Shown one piece after another: positions 55,136 to 64,000 of a stretch of 64,000 bases of DNA. This DNA is from Leptospiraceae bacterium (GTDB lineage: Bacteria > Spirochaetota > Leptospiria > Leptospirales > Leptospiraceae), in contig JADJFV010000036.1 in the NCBI GenBank assembly GCA_016708435.1, forward strand, positions 124,001 through 188,000, written 5' to 3'. Each line of letters begins with the position of its first letter. The first letter of the stretch is position 1. The notes beneath the pieces were generated by a model. The model saw only the letters and a list, made by a program, of their open reading frames with translations. It was not told the origin of the DNA and did not search any database. The translations under genes were made by a program, and so were the position numbers.

Positions 55136-57137
55136 TATCAAATTCTTCAATCGATGGCGGAAAAATTGCATTCCGATTCATAAGCTCAATGCTTGTATTC
55201 AAAAACGCTTTTGCTTTTCGATGATGTGACGCGCAAAACTGAGGTGCTTTTTTGCAAATATCAAATTGAATATGGGGAGGGTCTACTGTGAAGTTAACCC
55301 CACCTTCTCCATCGGAAGTGCGAAACAAAAATAATTTGTCTTCCACCCAACCAAACACTGTTCCGTAAGCGAAGTAAGCAGAATTCGTTTTTGTAGAAAG
55401 TAAATCTCTACCCATGGCAGAAAAATACACTTCCTTGTTCAGATTTCCTAAAATCGTAGGAATTACATCTAACTGGGAAGCGATGTCGTTTCTAATTTCA
55501 GGTTTAAATCGAGAAGGAGCATAGATTAAGAAAGGAATATTTCTATCTTCATAATAATTTAAAAAACGATGGTGGGTATGATCGGCAACAAAAAAGAAAA
55601 TAGTGTTATCAAAATAAGGCGCCTGTCTTGCTTTCTCTAAAAAGTTTTGCACTGCCCAATCTGCATAATGGTATACATTTAGAAATTCGTTATCGTCTGT
55701 TTCCTTTCCAAAAATATTAAATTCCTCTCGTGGAGTCCTATAAGGATAATGCGTAGTAAGCGTTAAAACCGTTGCAAAGAAAGGTCTTTCCCCTTCATGG
55801 CTTTTTAATTTGTTATGAAGAACGTCAAACACATCTGCATCATCATATCCCCAGGCACCTATTTGATATCGCTTCATATCGTCTAAATCTTGTTTGCCAA
55901 TGCTTTCATCAAATCCCCAATGAGGCATCATCTTGTGTTTGTTATCAAAACTTAAATCTCCGCCTGTAACAAAGATTGTTTTATAATTTGCCTGGCGCAT
56001 AATACTGCCTATCCCCGAAAAATGACCCATTGCTTGCGGAGTGCGCACAACAGTAAGTCCAGGTCTATCTGGAATTCCTGTAAGGACTGACATCATTCCG
56101 TTAGGAGTGCGTCCACCTGCCGCAAAGAATCGCTGAAAAAAGATTCCTTCTTTTAGGAGCTTATTAAAATTAGGCGCTACTTCTTTTCCATTTACTTTTC
56201 CGTCTGTGATTGGGCTTATGAATTTTCCAGTCCAATTCTCTAGCATCACAAGCACAATATTCGGACTCTTAGCCTCTTTGTTTTTGGGAATTGTCTTACG
56301 AAGAAGTGGATATTCGTCGCTTACAAAATTAGCACCTTCATATACAATTTCTTTTCTTACTACATCAACCGCTTCCTTGAAGTCCATTTTATCACTTCTA
56401 GGAATAGAATGACTCTTTAGATCAATGATAGCGGTATACACTCCGTTTAACGCTAAGTTATTGACCATTGTATTATCAGAGATAATGGCATTACTTGTCC
56501 GAATAGGATTTTCTTGAAGACCGCCTCTAATTCCAATAATGACAGCGATTACCGCAATCAATATCTTGGCTAATGAGTTTTGAAAAGAAATTTCTAAGTG
56601 CGAATAATTATGGTATCGTTTGTAAATACGAAACGAAGAAAATGTTAAAGCGGCTAATCCTACTAAACCACCAATAAAAACAAATTTATTTTCTTCGAGT
56701 AAGGAGCCAACAATTAAGATTAAATCCTTTCCTAAGAACACGTAGGCTTCATAGCCAATATGTTTATTTGCATGTTCAAAGTATAAAACATCGGCGATCA
56801 AAATTGCCACAACAAATACAACGAGTAAAATAGGAGTAAACGACCAGAGAAATACATAAAGCTTCTTTCTGTTTAAAAAATCAATGCAGGACAAAATAAA
56901 GAGAAAACCAAAAACAATACAAAGCGCGGCTATATCAAATCGAATTCCCTCTGCAAATGCCCAGAGAATGGTAGAAGAAGAAATTTCTTTAAAGTCAATT
57001 CGATAGGCATATTTTAAGAAAAATGCAATTCTATAAATGGTAAAAAGCGGAACTCCAATCAAAAATAGAATTCCGAAGAACTTGAAATTATAAGAGAGGA
57101 AAATTTGCTTTAAAAAGTCTATGGCTTTGTTTTTCAT
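55119..57137 (-). CDS. LTA-synthase-family sulfatase/phosphoglycerol transferase
   Basis: The protein has 672 residues: five N-terminal transmembrane helices (to about residue 205) and a large extracytoplasmic alkaline-phosphatase-like domain. NIVLVMLENWTGKFI gives the metal-binding Glu, GRTPNGMMSVLTG the nucleophile Thr, and FVADHTHHRFL the Asp-His ligand pair. Members transfer phosphoglycerol, phosphoethanolamine or related groups onto envelope glycans. A lipoteichoic acid is not expected in a spirochaete, so envelope glycan decoration is more likely. The C-terminal codons lie within the 145-bp repeat. Confidence 0.85.
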   Translation of the reverse strand: MKNKAIDFLKQIFLSYNFKFFGILFLIGVPLFTIYRIAFFLKYAYRIDFKEISSSTILWAFAEGIRFDIAALCIVFGFLFILSCIDFLNRKKLYVFLWSFTPILLVVFVVAILIADVLYFEHANKHIGYEAYVFLGKDLILIVGSLLEENKFVFIGGLVGLAALTFSSFRIYKRYHNYSHLEISFQNSLAKILIAVIAVIIGIRGGLQENPIRTSNAIISDNTMVNNLALNGVYTAIIDLKSHSIPRSDKMDFKEAVDVVRKEIVYEGANFVSDEYPLLRKTIPKNKEAKSPNIVLVMLENWTGKFISPITDGKVNGKEVAPNFNKLLKEGIFFQRFFAAGGRTPNGMMSVLTGIPDRPGLTVVRTPQAMGHFSGIGSIMRQANYKTIFVTGGDLSFDNKHKMMPHWGFDESIGKQDLDDMKRYQIGAWGYDDADVFDVLHNKLKSHEGERPFFATVLTLTTHYPYRTPREEFNIFGKETDDNEFLNVYHYADWAVQNFLEKARQAPYFDNTIFFFVADHTHHRFLNYYEDRNIPFLIYAPSRFKPEIRNDIASQLDVIPTILGNLNKEVYFSAMGRDLLSTKTNSAYFAYGTVFGWVEDKLFLFRTSDGEGGVNFTVDPPHIQFDICKKAPQFCASHHRKAKAFLNTSIELMNRNAIFPPSIEEFDKKNIR

Positions 57138-57271
57138 AATCTAAAAAAATTTCAGTATTCTAAGACAAAACTGTCAATTCTTATTTCCAATTAAATCCAA
57201 CAGGAGTTTTCACTCAATGCTTTGTAAAAACCTTGCATTATGGCCAATTTAACATATACATTAATATAGAC

Positions 57272-57299
57272 TTGACCAATTTACCATGCATGTTATATT
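57272..57299 (+). promoter_or_regulatory. Sigma70 promoter, probably leaderless
   Basis: TTGACC (57272-57277), a 16-nt spacer and TATATT (57294-57299) end 8 nt before the ATG at 57308. A transcript starting at the usual distance would begin at about the start codon. CCAATTTAMCAT occurs twice (around 57244 and 57276) and could be an operator. Confidence 0.6.
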
Positions 57300-57307
57300 A
57301 GCCAATC

Positions 57308-58432
57308 ATGGATAGACTGATATTTCAACCAATTCTAGAAGATTTAAAAAGCAAAATGGTCTTTATCGGGGGACCACGTCAATGCGGCAAAACATTCTTA
57401 GCCAAGGAAGTATTAAAAGCATTTCACTCTGAGAAAAATTATTTCAACTGGGACTCTCCTGATGACAGGAAAATAATTCTAGCACAAAAATGGGGAAAGG
57501 AAAGATTAATCGCTCTAGATGAAATTCACAAATATCCCAAATGGAAAAACTTCGTGAAAGGAATTTATGATACACAAAGAGAAAATCATAATTTCCTTAT
57601 CACAGGATCAGCGCGATTAGATTTATACAAACGAGGTGGAGACTCTATGTTTGGTCGCTATCATTACTGGCGACTACACCCATTTACCCTCAGTGAACTA
57701 CCTCAAAAAATTTCTGTTGAGGAAGCATTTAAAAGATTGATGAAAGTCGGGGGTTTTCCTGAACCATTTCTAGATGCATCAGAACAAACTGCACGCAGAT
57801 GGAGAAAAGAGCGATTTGATTTAATTCTTAGAGAAGACATTCGAGACTTAGAAAGAGTCAATGAAATTCAAAATATTTCTTTACTCGTTGATCTTTTGAA
57901 AACGAGAGTCGGGTCTCTAATAGTTGTTTCAAATCTTGCAAACGATTTACAAGTAGCGTCTAATACAGTTAAACGCTGGATTGAGATTTTAGAACGGATG
58001 TATCTTATTTTTGTAGTAAGACCTTATACGGACAAATTAAGCCGAGCCATTTCTAAACCATTCAAAATTTATTTTTATGATAACGCAGATGTAGAAGGAG
58101 ATGAAGGTGCTATTTTTGAAAACCTTGTAGCGACACATCTATTGAAAAAAATTCAATTCACGGAAGACAGCGAAGGATATAGGCAACAATTATATTTTAT
58201 TCGAGACAAAGAAGGACGAGAAGTTGACTTTGCTATTACTAAAGATAAAAAGTTAGAATTTTTAATTGAAGCAAAATGGAGCGAAGAAGAGGTTTCTAAA
58301 AATCTAACCTATTATTCCGAAAAATTAAATCCAATGCGAAGCATCCAACTAGTTGCAAATCTCAAACGCGAATATAAAAAGAATAAAACAGAAGTTCTCT
58401 CGGCAAAAGATTTTCTAGCGAACTTGAGTTAA
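57308..58432 (+). CDS. AAA-type ATPase with DUF4143 C-terminal domain
   Basis: The protein has 374 residues. Walker A reads FIGGPRQCGKTFLAK and Walker B LIALDEIHKYPKWK; FLITGSARLDLYKRGGDSMF is the sensor region. The C-terminal half (SISLLVDLLKTRV-like region, then VASNTVKRWIEILERMYLIF and GREVDFAITKDKKLEFLIEA) is the DUF4143 part with a nuclease-like fold. Such ATPases are common and of unknown function. It has its own promoter. Confidence 0.87.
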   Translation: MDRLIFQPILEDLKSKMVFIGGPRQCGKTFLAKEVLKAFHSEKNYFNWDSPDDRKIILAQKWGKERLIALDEIHKYPKWKNFVKGIYDTQRENHNFLITGSARLDLYKRGGDSMFGRYHYWRLHPFTLSELPQKISVEEAFKRLMKVGGFPEPFLDASEQTARRWRKERFDLILREDIRDLERVNEIQNISLLVDLLKTRVGSLIVVSNLANDLQVASNTVKRWIEILERMYLIFVVRPYTDKLSRAISKPFKIYFYDNADVEGDEGAIFENLVATHLLKKIQFTEDSEGYRQQLYFIRDKEGREVDFAITKDKKLEFLIEAKWSEEEVSKNLTYYSEKLNPMRSIQLVANLKREYKKNKTEVLSAKDFLANLS

Positions 58433-58628
58433 AAAACGTGTAAATTCACCCCCGATTCTCACCTTCATGGGAAATACAATTTTTACTTAGTTACTTTCAC
58501 CTATAACCTTCCCAATTCATCATTCAAAATTGACAATTACGCATTAATTCTTTGGGTAGTTTCCGCAATCCAACGAAAAATTAGAGAAATTCAATTTACA
58601 AATACGTCCAAAGTTTTAGTTTGCGTTT

Positions 58629-59255
58629 ATGAGTAATATAAAATCCGACTACGTTCTACACCCATGGCACGGGATTTCTCCCGGAAAAAAAATTCCTGAT
58701 GAAGTCGATGCATTCATTGAAATGCTCCCGACTGATACAGTGAAATATGAAGTGGATAAACAATCTGGCTATATTCGCCTAGATCGACCACAAAAATATT
58801 CAAACCACTGTCCTTCTCTGTATGGTTTTATTCCACAAACTCTTTGCGGTCCCAAAGTTGCAAAGTTTTGTATGGATAAAACTGGAAAGAAAGATATTGA
58901 AGGTGATGGAGACCCCTTAGATATATGCGTGTTAACCTCAAGTGCGATTACACACGGTAATATTCTGATGAGTGTAGTTCCAATTGGTGGAATGAGGATG
59001 ATAGATAAAAATGAAGCAGACGACAAAATCATTGCGATACTAAAGGGAGATTCTATTTTTGGTCATATGCAGGATATTCATCATTGTCCAGCAGATTTAA
59101 TTAACAAATTAAAACATTATTTTTTAACATACAAAGTAATGCCTGATCAAAGTGATCCACCTTCAGTCGAAATTACAGGAGTCTACGGTGCACAAGAAGC
59201 CAAACAAATTATTCAAACAGCTCTTTCGGATTATAAGGATAAATTTCCCCATTAG
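58629..59255 (+). CDS. ppa: Inorganic pyrophosphatase, family I
   Basis: This 208-residue soluble enzyme hydrolyses pyrophosphate to phosphate. The metal-binding signature DGDPLDICVL is intact, and HPWHGISPG and KYEVDKQSGYIRLDRP belong to the active-site region. It ends 1 nt before the czcC start, so it seems to head the metal-efflux transcription unit, an unusual association. Confidence 0.92.
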   Translation: MSNIKSDYVLHPWHGISPGKKIPDEVDAFIEMLPTDTVKYEVDKQSGYIRLDRPQKYSNHCPSLYGFIPQTLCGPKVAKFCMDKTGKKDIEGDGDPLDICVLTSSAITHGNILMSVVPIGGMRMIDKNEADDKIIAILKGDSIFGHMQDIHHCPADLINKLKHYFLTYKVMPDQSDPPSVEITGVYGAQEAKQIIQTALSDYKDKFPH

Positions 59256-59256
59256 A

Positions 59257-60708
59257 ATGAAATATTTATTTATTCTTACACTCCTCTTACCAATCTCACT
59301 ATTCTCACAATCGGCTAAGACCAATTATCCGTCAAAGCCTAATCCGATTGTGAGTCCAAAGGAAATAAGTAAAGAGTCTCCGAAAGAAATTCCTGTTCCC
59401 AAAAATATTTATTCTGCTGAAAATTACACGGATATAGAAAAGAAAATACAAAACTGGAGTCTGGAAGAAATTGAAAGCTATGCGGTAGCGAATAATCCTC
59501 TTTATCTCGCAGAGAAGCAAAATATAGGAATGGCTCGTGGAGATTTAATTACCGCTTCCCTTTATAGAAATCCAGTCATCGCATACCAACAACAATTTAT
59601 TCCATTAAGTGTAACTGAAACTGTAAACAATTCAGGTGCCACTCTAGGAACTAATGGAGCAGGTTTCCAAGCATTTCAGCAAAATATTCCAGGTGGTGCA
59701 GGCGGACATCCCGAATTTGCACCTTCTGTTTCTTGGGAATATGATTTCGGAATTATTCGCAATCAAAAAATCAAAGTAGCTACACAAGGCTTTCAAGCAC
59801 AAATTGCTCAATTTGCTGATTTTGATAGACTCTTTCGATTGCGACTTAGACAAAACTATTGGCTTCATCTTTATATAACAGAGCTAATTGATTTTCAAAA
59901 AGAATTCTATGAAAACTACAAAGACCTACTTGAACTAAATAAATTTCGTGCGGATAAGGGTGATATTGCGGTATTAGAGTATGATCGCTTACAACTTGAA
60001 AGAATTCGCATCGAAAAAGACTATAAAGACGCAGATATTCTTCGAGCACAAATTGCAAAAGAGCTTCGATTTCTAATTGGAATTGCTCCGAGCAATCAAA
60101 TTTTAAATTTCAAAGGGAATCTCAAATACTTTACAACCGAAGAACTGGGACTTAACCTAAATGATTTTAACATCGAAGATAGACCTGATTTACAAGCTCT
60201 AAAATCAAGATCGGTTCAAAGCAAATTAAACATTGATCTCAAGAAAAAAGAGGGCTATTCCTCCTATATCAATTTTGGTGGAGAAGTCGGATTAAAAAGT
60301 AACGAGCAGTATGCTGGAATATTTGCAAGCGTACCTTTGAAATTATTCGACCGTAATCAAGGTGAAATTCTTAAAGCAGAAGAAGGTTACAAAAAAAGCC
60401 AATTAGAAGTAGAATCAAAAAGAAAACAAATCTACTCTGAAATCCGTGCCGCATTACGAGAAGTAACCGCTAGAGAGGAGTTACTCTCCAATTACCGCGA
60501 AATCAAACTCTTAGATAAAAATAAAGATGTTCAAGAAAAATATAGACTCGCTTACATAAGAGGAGCTTCCAACCTGGTAACATTTTTGGAAGCAGAGAAA
60601 AACTATCTTACCGTCCTTCGAGGATATTTCGAACAATTGTATCTTTATTACAATTCTATCGAAGTATTTAGAGCGGCTATTGGCAAATTGGGGAATGTAA
60701 ATGACTAA
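59257..60708 (+). CDS. czcC: CzcC-like outer-membrane efflux protein
   Basis: The 483-residue protein starts at ATG 59257 with a signal peptide (MKYLFILTLLLPISLFSQSA). A longer frame from 59152 overlaps ppa and is rejected. The OEP repeats follow (WLHLYITELIDFQKEFYENY, EIRAALREVTAREELLSNYR). As part of CzcCBA it forms the outer-membrane channel for divalent metal export. It overlaps czcB by 8 nt. Confidence 0.88.
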   Translation: MKYLFILTLLLPISLFSQSAKTNYPSKPNPIVSPKEISKESPKEIPVPKNIYSAENYTDIEKKIQNWSLEEIESYAVANNPLYLAEKQNIGMARGDLITASLYRNPVIAYQQQFIPLSVTETVNNSGATLGTNGAGFQAFQQNIPGGAGGHPEFAPSVSWEYDFGIIRNQKIKVATQGFQAQIAQFADFDRLFRLRLRQNYWLHLYITELIDFQKEFYENYKDLLELNKFRADKGDIAVLEYDRLQLERIRIEKDYKDADILRAQIAKELRFLIGIAPSNQILNFKGNLKYFTTEELGLNLNDFNIEDRPDLQALKSRSVQSKLNIDLKKKEGYSSYINFGGEVGLKSNEQYAGIFASVPLKLFDRNQGEILKAEEGYKKSQLEVESKRKQIYSEIRAALREVTAREELLSNYREIKLLDKNKDVQEKYRLAYIRGASNLVTFLEAEKNYLTVLRGYFEQLYLYYNSIEVFRAAIGKLGNVND

Positions 60709-61895
60709 AGAAAGAATAATCGAATTAGCAAAAAGTATAAATAAATATTGGTATATTGCTATCTTGTGTGTATTGATCGGTGGATATTTTGTATATCAAA
60801 AAGTAATTTCAAAACCAACAAAATCGGAAAATGCAGCGAGTCCAAAAGATAAACGCATCGTAATTTCTGAAGATATTCTAAAATCACATCCTCTCTCTTA
60901 TGTAAAATTAAGAGAACGAGGATTTTATGAAGAAATTATTCTACCGGGAAAAGTTTCTTATGACTTAGAAAATCTTGCTAACGTAGGCTCGAGGGTAACA
61001 GGGCGCATAACCGAAGTTTTCGTAAAAGAGGGGGACCAAGTAAGACAGGGAAGCAGACTTGCGACTATTTCTTCTGTTGAGTTAAGCAATGCTCAGTCCA
61101 ATTACTTAAAATCAAAAGTGAGACTAGAGGCACTCAAGATTCAAGCACAGCGGGCTAATGAGCTTTACGAAAAAAAAATCATTTCCTCTAGAGAATTTGA
61201 AATTGCGAACATGGAATATAAAACTGTAAAGACTGAAATGGATACTAGCTATAATACGCTAGAAATTTTTGGTCTCACAAAATCAGAAATTCAAGGACTC
61301 GAATCCGGCAGCCAAAAACAACAGAACCTAACAATTCGTAGCCCCATCCATGGAACAGTTACGAATAGAAAAGCTGTAATGGAGAAGCTGTAAACATCGA
61401 AGAAAATCTTTTGTCATTGCCGACTTACGTAGACTCTGGATTTTACTCGATGTCTATGAAAAAGATTTATACTCAGTAAAAATCGGCGCCGAAGCAACAG
61501 TAACCACACTGGGCGATAGACCGGAAACAGTGAAAGCATACGTTGCCCATGTAAGTGAAGTAATCGATCAAGTGAAGCATACAGCGGAAATCCGCTTGGA
61601 AGTGAATAATGCCGAATCAATGCTAAAACCCGGACAGACCATCAGTGCGAAAGTGCAGGGTCTCATCTCTGGTAGCAAGTCACGCAAAATCATGGTTGTC
61701 CCCGCCGAAGCAGTTCATAAGATAGAAGGCAAATCAATCGTATTCTCTGCAAACCCAGATGGATCTTTTGAAGCTTTAGAAATAGTTACGGGAGAAGCAA
61801 TTGACGATGATATAGAAATTAAGTCCGGTATCCCACAAGATAAAAACATAGTAAGCGAGGGTTCCTTTGTCCTAAAAAGTGAGTTCTTAAAATGA
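60701..61895 (+). CDS. czcB: CzcB/CusB-like membrane-fusion protein, two frameshifts
   Basis: This is the periplasmic adaptor: an N-terminal anchor ([17 protein letters not shown]), a lipoyl-like half ([20 protein letters not shown]), a helical hairpin and a beta-barrel domain ([20 protein letters not shown]). The frame stops at 61393. Adding one G in the ATGGAG at about 61380 and one T in the CTTTTG run at about 61410 restores [20 protein letters not shown] and joins the two halves (about 398 residues). Both repairs are in homopolymers. It overlaps czcA by 4 nt (ATGA). Confidence 0.85.
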
Positions 61896-64000
61896 TTGAA
61901 TCACTGATTGCATTTTCCATAAAAAAAAGATTCGCAGTTATTGTTGTGACTGCCCTTATTTCTCTCGTTGGACTTTACAACGCAATCCATCTTTCTGTTG
62001 ATGCCGTGCCCGATGTAACTAATGTGCAGGTATCCGTTGTTACCCCTTCTCCCGGTCTATCTCCTATCGAGGTAGAGCAATTCATCACCTATCCTGTAGA
62101 GATTGCAATGACAGGTCTTCCGAATGTAGAAGAAATTCGTTCGATCTCGAGAACAGGGGTAAGCAGTGTAACGATTGTATTTAAAGACCATGTAAACATT
62201 TGGTTTGCAAGACAGCTTGTAAACGAAAGATTAAAAGATGTAGAAAACGATATTCCTCCTGGCTATGGAACTCCCGGCTTATCACCAGTAGCCACAGGTC
62301 TAGGGGATATTTATGAGTTTGTGCTAACATCCGATCGCCATAGTCCAATGGAACTAAGAACCTACATGGACTGGGAATTATCTAAAAAAATTAAGTCTCT
62401 ACCCGGAGTCATTGATGTAAATACAATTGGTGGAGAAGTAAAGCAATACCAAATTCTAATTGATCCACGAAGACTTGCAGCGCATAATATTACCTTTTCT
62501 GATTTACTTGACAGACTTCAAGAAGTAAATCGCAACGCAGGTGGTGGCTATGTAATGAAAGGCAATGAGCAAATAGTCATTCGAGGAGAAGGTCAATTCA
62601 AATCCATAGAAGAGCTTGCAAATACTGCAATCAATACGGATAAGGACGGTATTCCCCTACTACTCGGAAATATTGCTACTGTAAAAATTGGTCCATCGAT
62701 TCGATTTGGACTTATAACTAAAGGCGGTCAAGGGGAAGTAGTTGGTGGAACCGTGATGATGCTAATAGGAGAAAATTCCCGTGAAGTAGTAGAGGTAATT
62801 AAAAAAAGAGTAGAAGAATTAAAAAAAGATCTCCCTGAAGGAATGAAAATCGAACCATTCTACGACCGATCTGAATTTATCAATCGAGCTTTAAAAACTG
62901 TATTCATCAACTTAGCCGAAGGCGCCATCTTGGTGTTTGTCGCTCTTATCATATCCCTTGGCACAGTTAAGGGAGGTGCGTTAGTCGCCTCAGCCATTCC
63001 GATTTCTATGTTAGTAGCAGTCATATTCATGCGGCAAATCGGTGTTGTAGGTAACTTAATGAGTTTGGGAGCACTTGACTTTGGATTATTAGTGGACGGT
63101 CCAATTGTAATGTTAGAATCAGTAATGGCAGGGTTTATCGCAAAACGATCTATGTTTCCTGATACGATCGACGATGCAGAAAAAAGAATTCGATCTGTGG
63201 AGCTAATTCAGAGTAGCTGCATTCGAGTGGCACGGGCAGCGGCTTTTTCAGTCGCCATTATCATGCTCGTTTATTTACCACTCATGGTATTAGAAGGTGT
63301 TGAGGGAAGAATGTTTCGTCCGATGGCGATTACTGTTGCTTTGGCGCTCGCCGCTGCACTTCTTTTTTCTTTAACTACTTTTCCTGCTGGAGTCTCTTAT
63401 CTATTTGAAAATCCAGAATTTCATCACAGTCATTACTGGGATGTATTAGAAGAGAAATATAAAATCTTTCTAAACTTTGGACTCTCCAAAAGAAAAGAAG
63501 TAATTCTAATCTCCATTGGAGTTGTTGTTTTTTCCCTCGTTGTAGGAATGAGTCTAGGTGCAGAATTTTTGCCACGTATTGATGAAGGGGAATTAAATAT
63601 AGACGTTAAGCGTCTTCCATCCACATCCATCAACCATTCAAGAGACTTGAATAGTGAGATCGAAAAAGTCTTAATGAGTTTTCCAGAAGTTACCAGTGCA
63701 ATTTCTAAAACAGGAAGAGGAGAATCTGCCGCAGAACCTGTTGGAACCGACGAGGGCGAACTCATGGTTAAACTCAAAGACAAAAAGGAATGGACAACTG
63801 CTAAGGACCGAGAAGAACTCATGACCATTATGAAAGATAAAATTCTTTCTACCGTGCCTTCTAGTTATATAAGCATGTCACAACCAATTGAAAATAGGGT
63901 GAACGCATTATTAGCCGGTTCCAAAGCAGACATAGTAATAAAAGTATATGGAGATGACCTAGTTCAATTAAAAAAAATTGGGGAGGACATTGCCGAAATT
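61892..64000 (+). CDS. czcA: CzcA/CusA-type heavy-metal RND pump, runs off window
   Basis: The frame is open for 703 codons to the window end, about two thirds of a full protein. It begins [19 protein letters not shown], and has [20 protein letters not shown] and a helix IV with [20 protein letters not shown], which carries the Asp pattern of heavy-metal RND pumps. No frameshift is seen in this part. It exports divalent or monovalent metal ions together with CzcB and CzcC. Confidence 0.93.
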   Translation, partial: MIESLIAFSIKKRFAVIVVTALISLVGLYNAIHLSVDAVPDVTNVQVSVVTPSPGLSPIEVEQFITYPVEIAMTGLPNVEEIRSISRTGVSSVTIVFKDHVNIWFARQLVNERLKDVENDIPPGYGTPGLSPVATGLGDIYEFVLTSDRHSPMELRTYMDWELSKKIKSLPGVIDVNTIGGEVKQYQILIDPRRLAAHNITFSDLLDRLQEVNRNAGGGYVMKGNEQIVIRGEGQFKSIEELANTAINTDKDGIPLLLGNIATVKIGPSIRFGLITKGGQGEVVGGTVMMLIGENSREVVEVIKKRVEELKKDLPEGMKIEPFYDRSEFINRALKTVFINLAEGAILVFVALIISLGTVKGGALVASAIPISMLVAVIFMRQIGVVGNLMSLGALDFGLLVDGPIVMLESVMAGFIAKRSMFPDTIDDAEKRIRSVELIQSSCIRVARAAAFSVAIIMLVYLPLMVLEGVEGRMFRPMAITVALALAAALLFSLTTFPAGVSYLFENPEFHHSHYWDVLEEKYKIFLNFGLSKRKEVILISIGVVVFSLVVGMSLGAEFLPRIDEGELNIDVKRLPSTSINHSRDLNSEIEKVLMSFPEVTSAISKTGRGESAAEPVGTDEGELMVKLKDKKEWTTAKDREELMTIMKDKILSTVPSSYISMSQPIENRVNALLAGSKADIVIKVYGDDLVQLKKIGEDIAEI

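Overview
The window looks like chromosome of a Leptospira-type spirochaete (family Leptospiraceae), probably an environmental lineage. The base composition is AT-rich. There are many 7TMR-DISM signalling proteins, spirochaete-style lipoprotein signals, a K+-type membrane pyrophosphatase and Leptospira-like outer-membrane proteins. This placement is inferred from gene content and was not tested by a search.

Layout. 0-3.3 kb: two secreted lipase paralogues followed by a membrane-anchored lipase foldase that appears to start at ATT. 3.5-7.1 kb: an OmpA remnant, a CsgG-like lipoprotein, a TPR protein, and rnpB on the opposite strand. 7.3-11.6 kb: nucleoside deoxyribosyltransferase-like protein, serine hydrolase, a small Cys-rich secreted protein and a DISM adenylate cyclase split by a frameshift. 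11.7-16.4 kb: an outer-membrane factor plus HAE-type RND pump. 16.5-19 kb: STAS protein and acyl-CoA dehydrogenase.

19.1-34.4 kb is accessory DNA. Eight directly repeated attC-like elements (about 107-245 bp) separate small modules: BrnT/BrnA, a second lipase-foldase pair, an Lcl-type protein, a GC-rich Ser/Ala-rich gene that looks foreign, a PIN toxin-antitoxin pair, a 56-codon ORF and two blocks of denitrification genes (nirK-nirV-sco-carbonic anhydrase-membrane protein; hemerythrin-norE-norF-ric). Read on the minus strand, most repeats end in a GTTRRRY-type core, and most cassette genes lie on that strand, as expected of an integron cassette array. No integrase is visible, so this would be an integrase-less cluster. 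Two perfect FNR/NNR-type boxes (TTGAT-N4-ATCAA) stand before nirK and ric. Many genes here carry single-base frameshifts, and ribA and hemerythrin are fragments ending at repeats.

34.8-64 kb is conventional: hppA; an ABC exporter; a flavin oxidoreductase; a PilJ/CZB chemoreceptor; a DISM hybrid kinase with PP2C output; a LOG protein; a receiver-PAS-GGDEF-EAL protein; outer-membrane proteins and a YD-repeat lipoprotein flanked by a 145-bp direct repeat; an LTA-synthase-like enzyme; a DUF4143-type ATPase; and ppa in one apparent transcription unit with a CzcCBA heavy-metal efflux system that runs off the window.

Nearly all frameshifts found outside and inside the array can be repaired by adding one base to a short homopolymer. 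Assembly deletion errors must therefore be excluded before any gene is called a true pseudogene.
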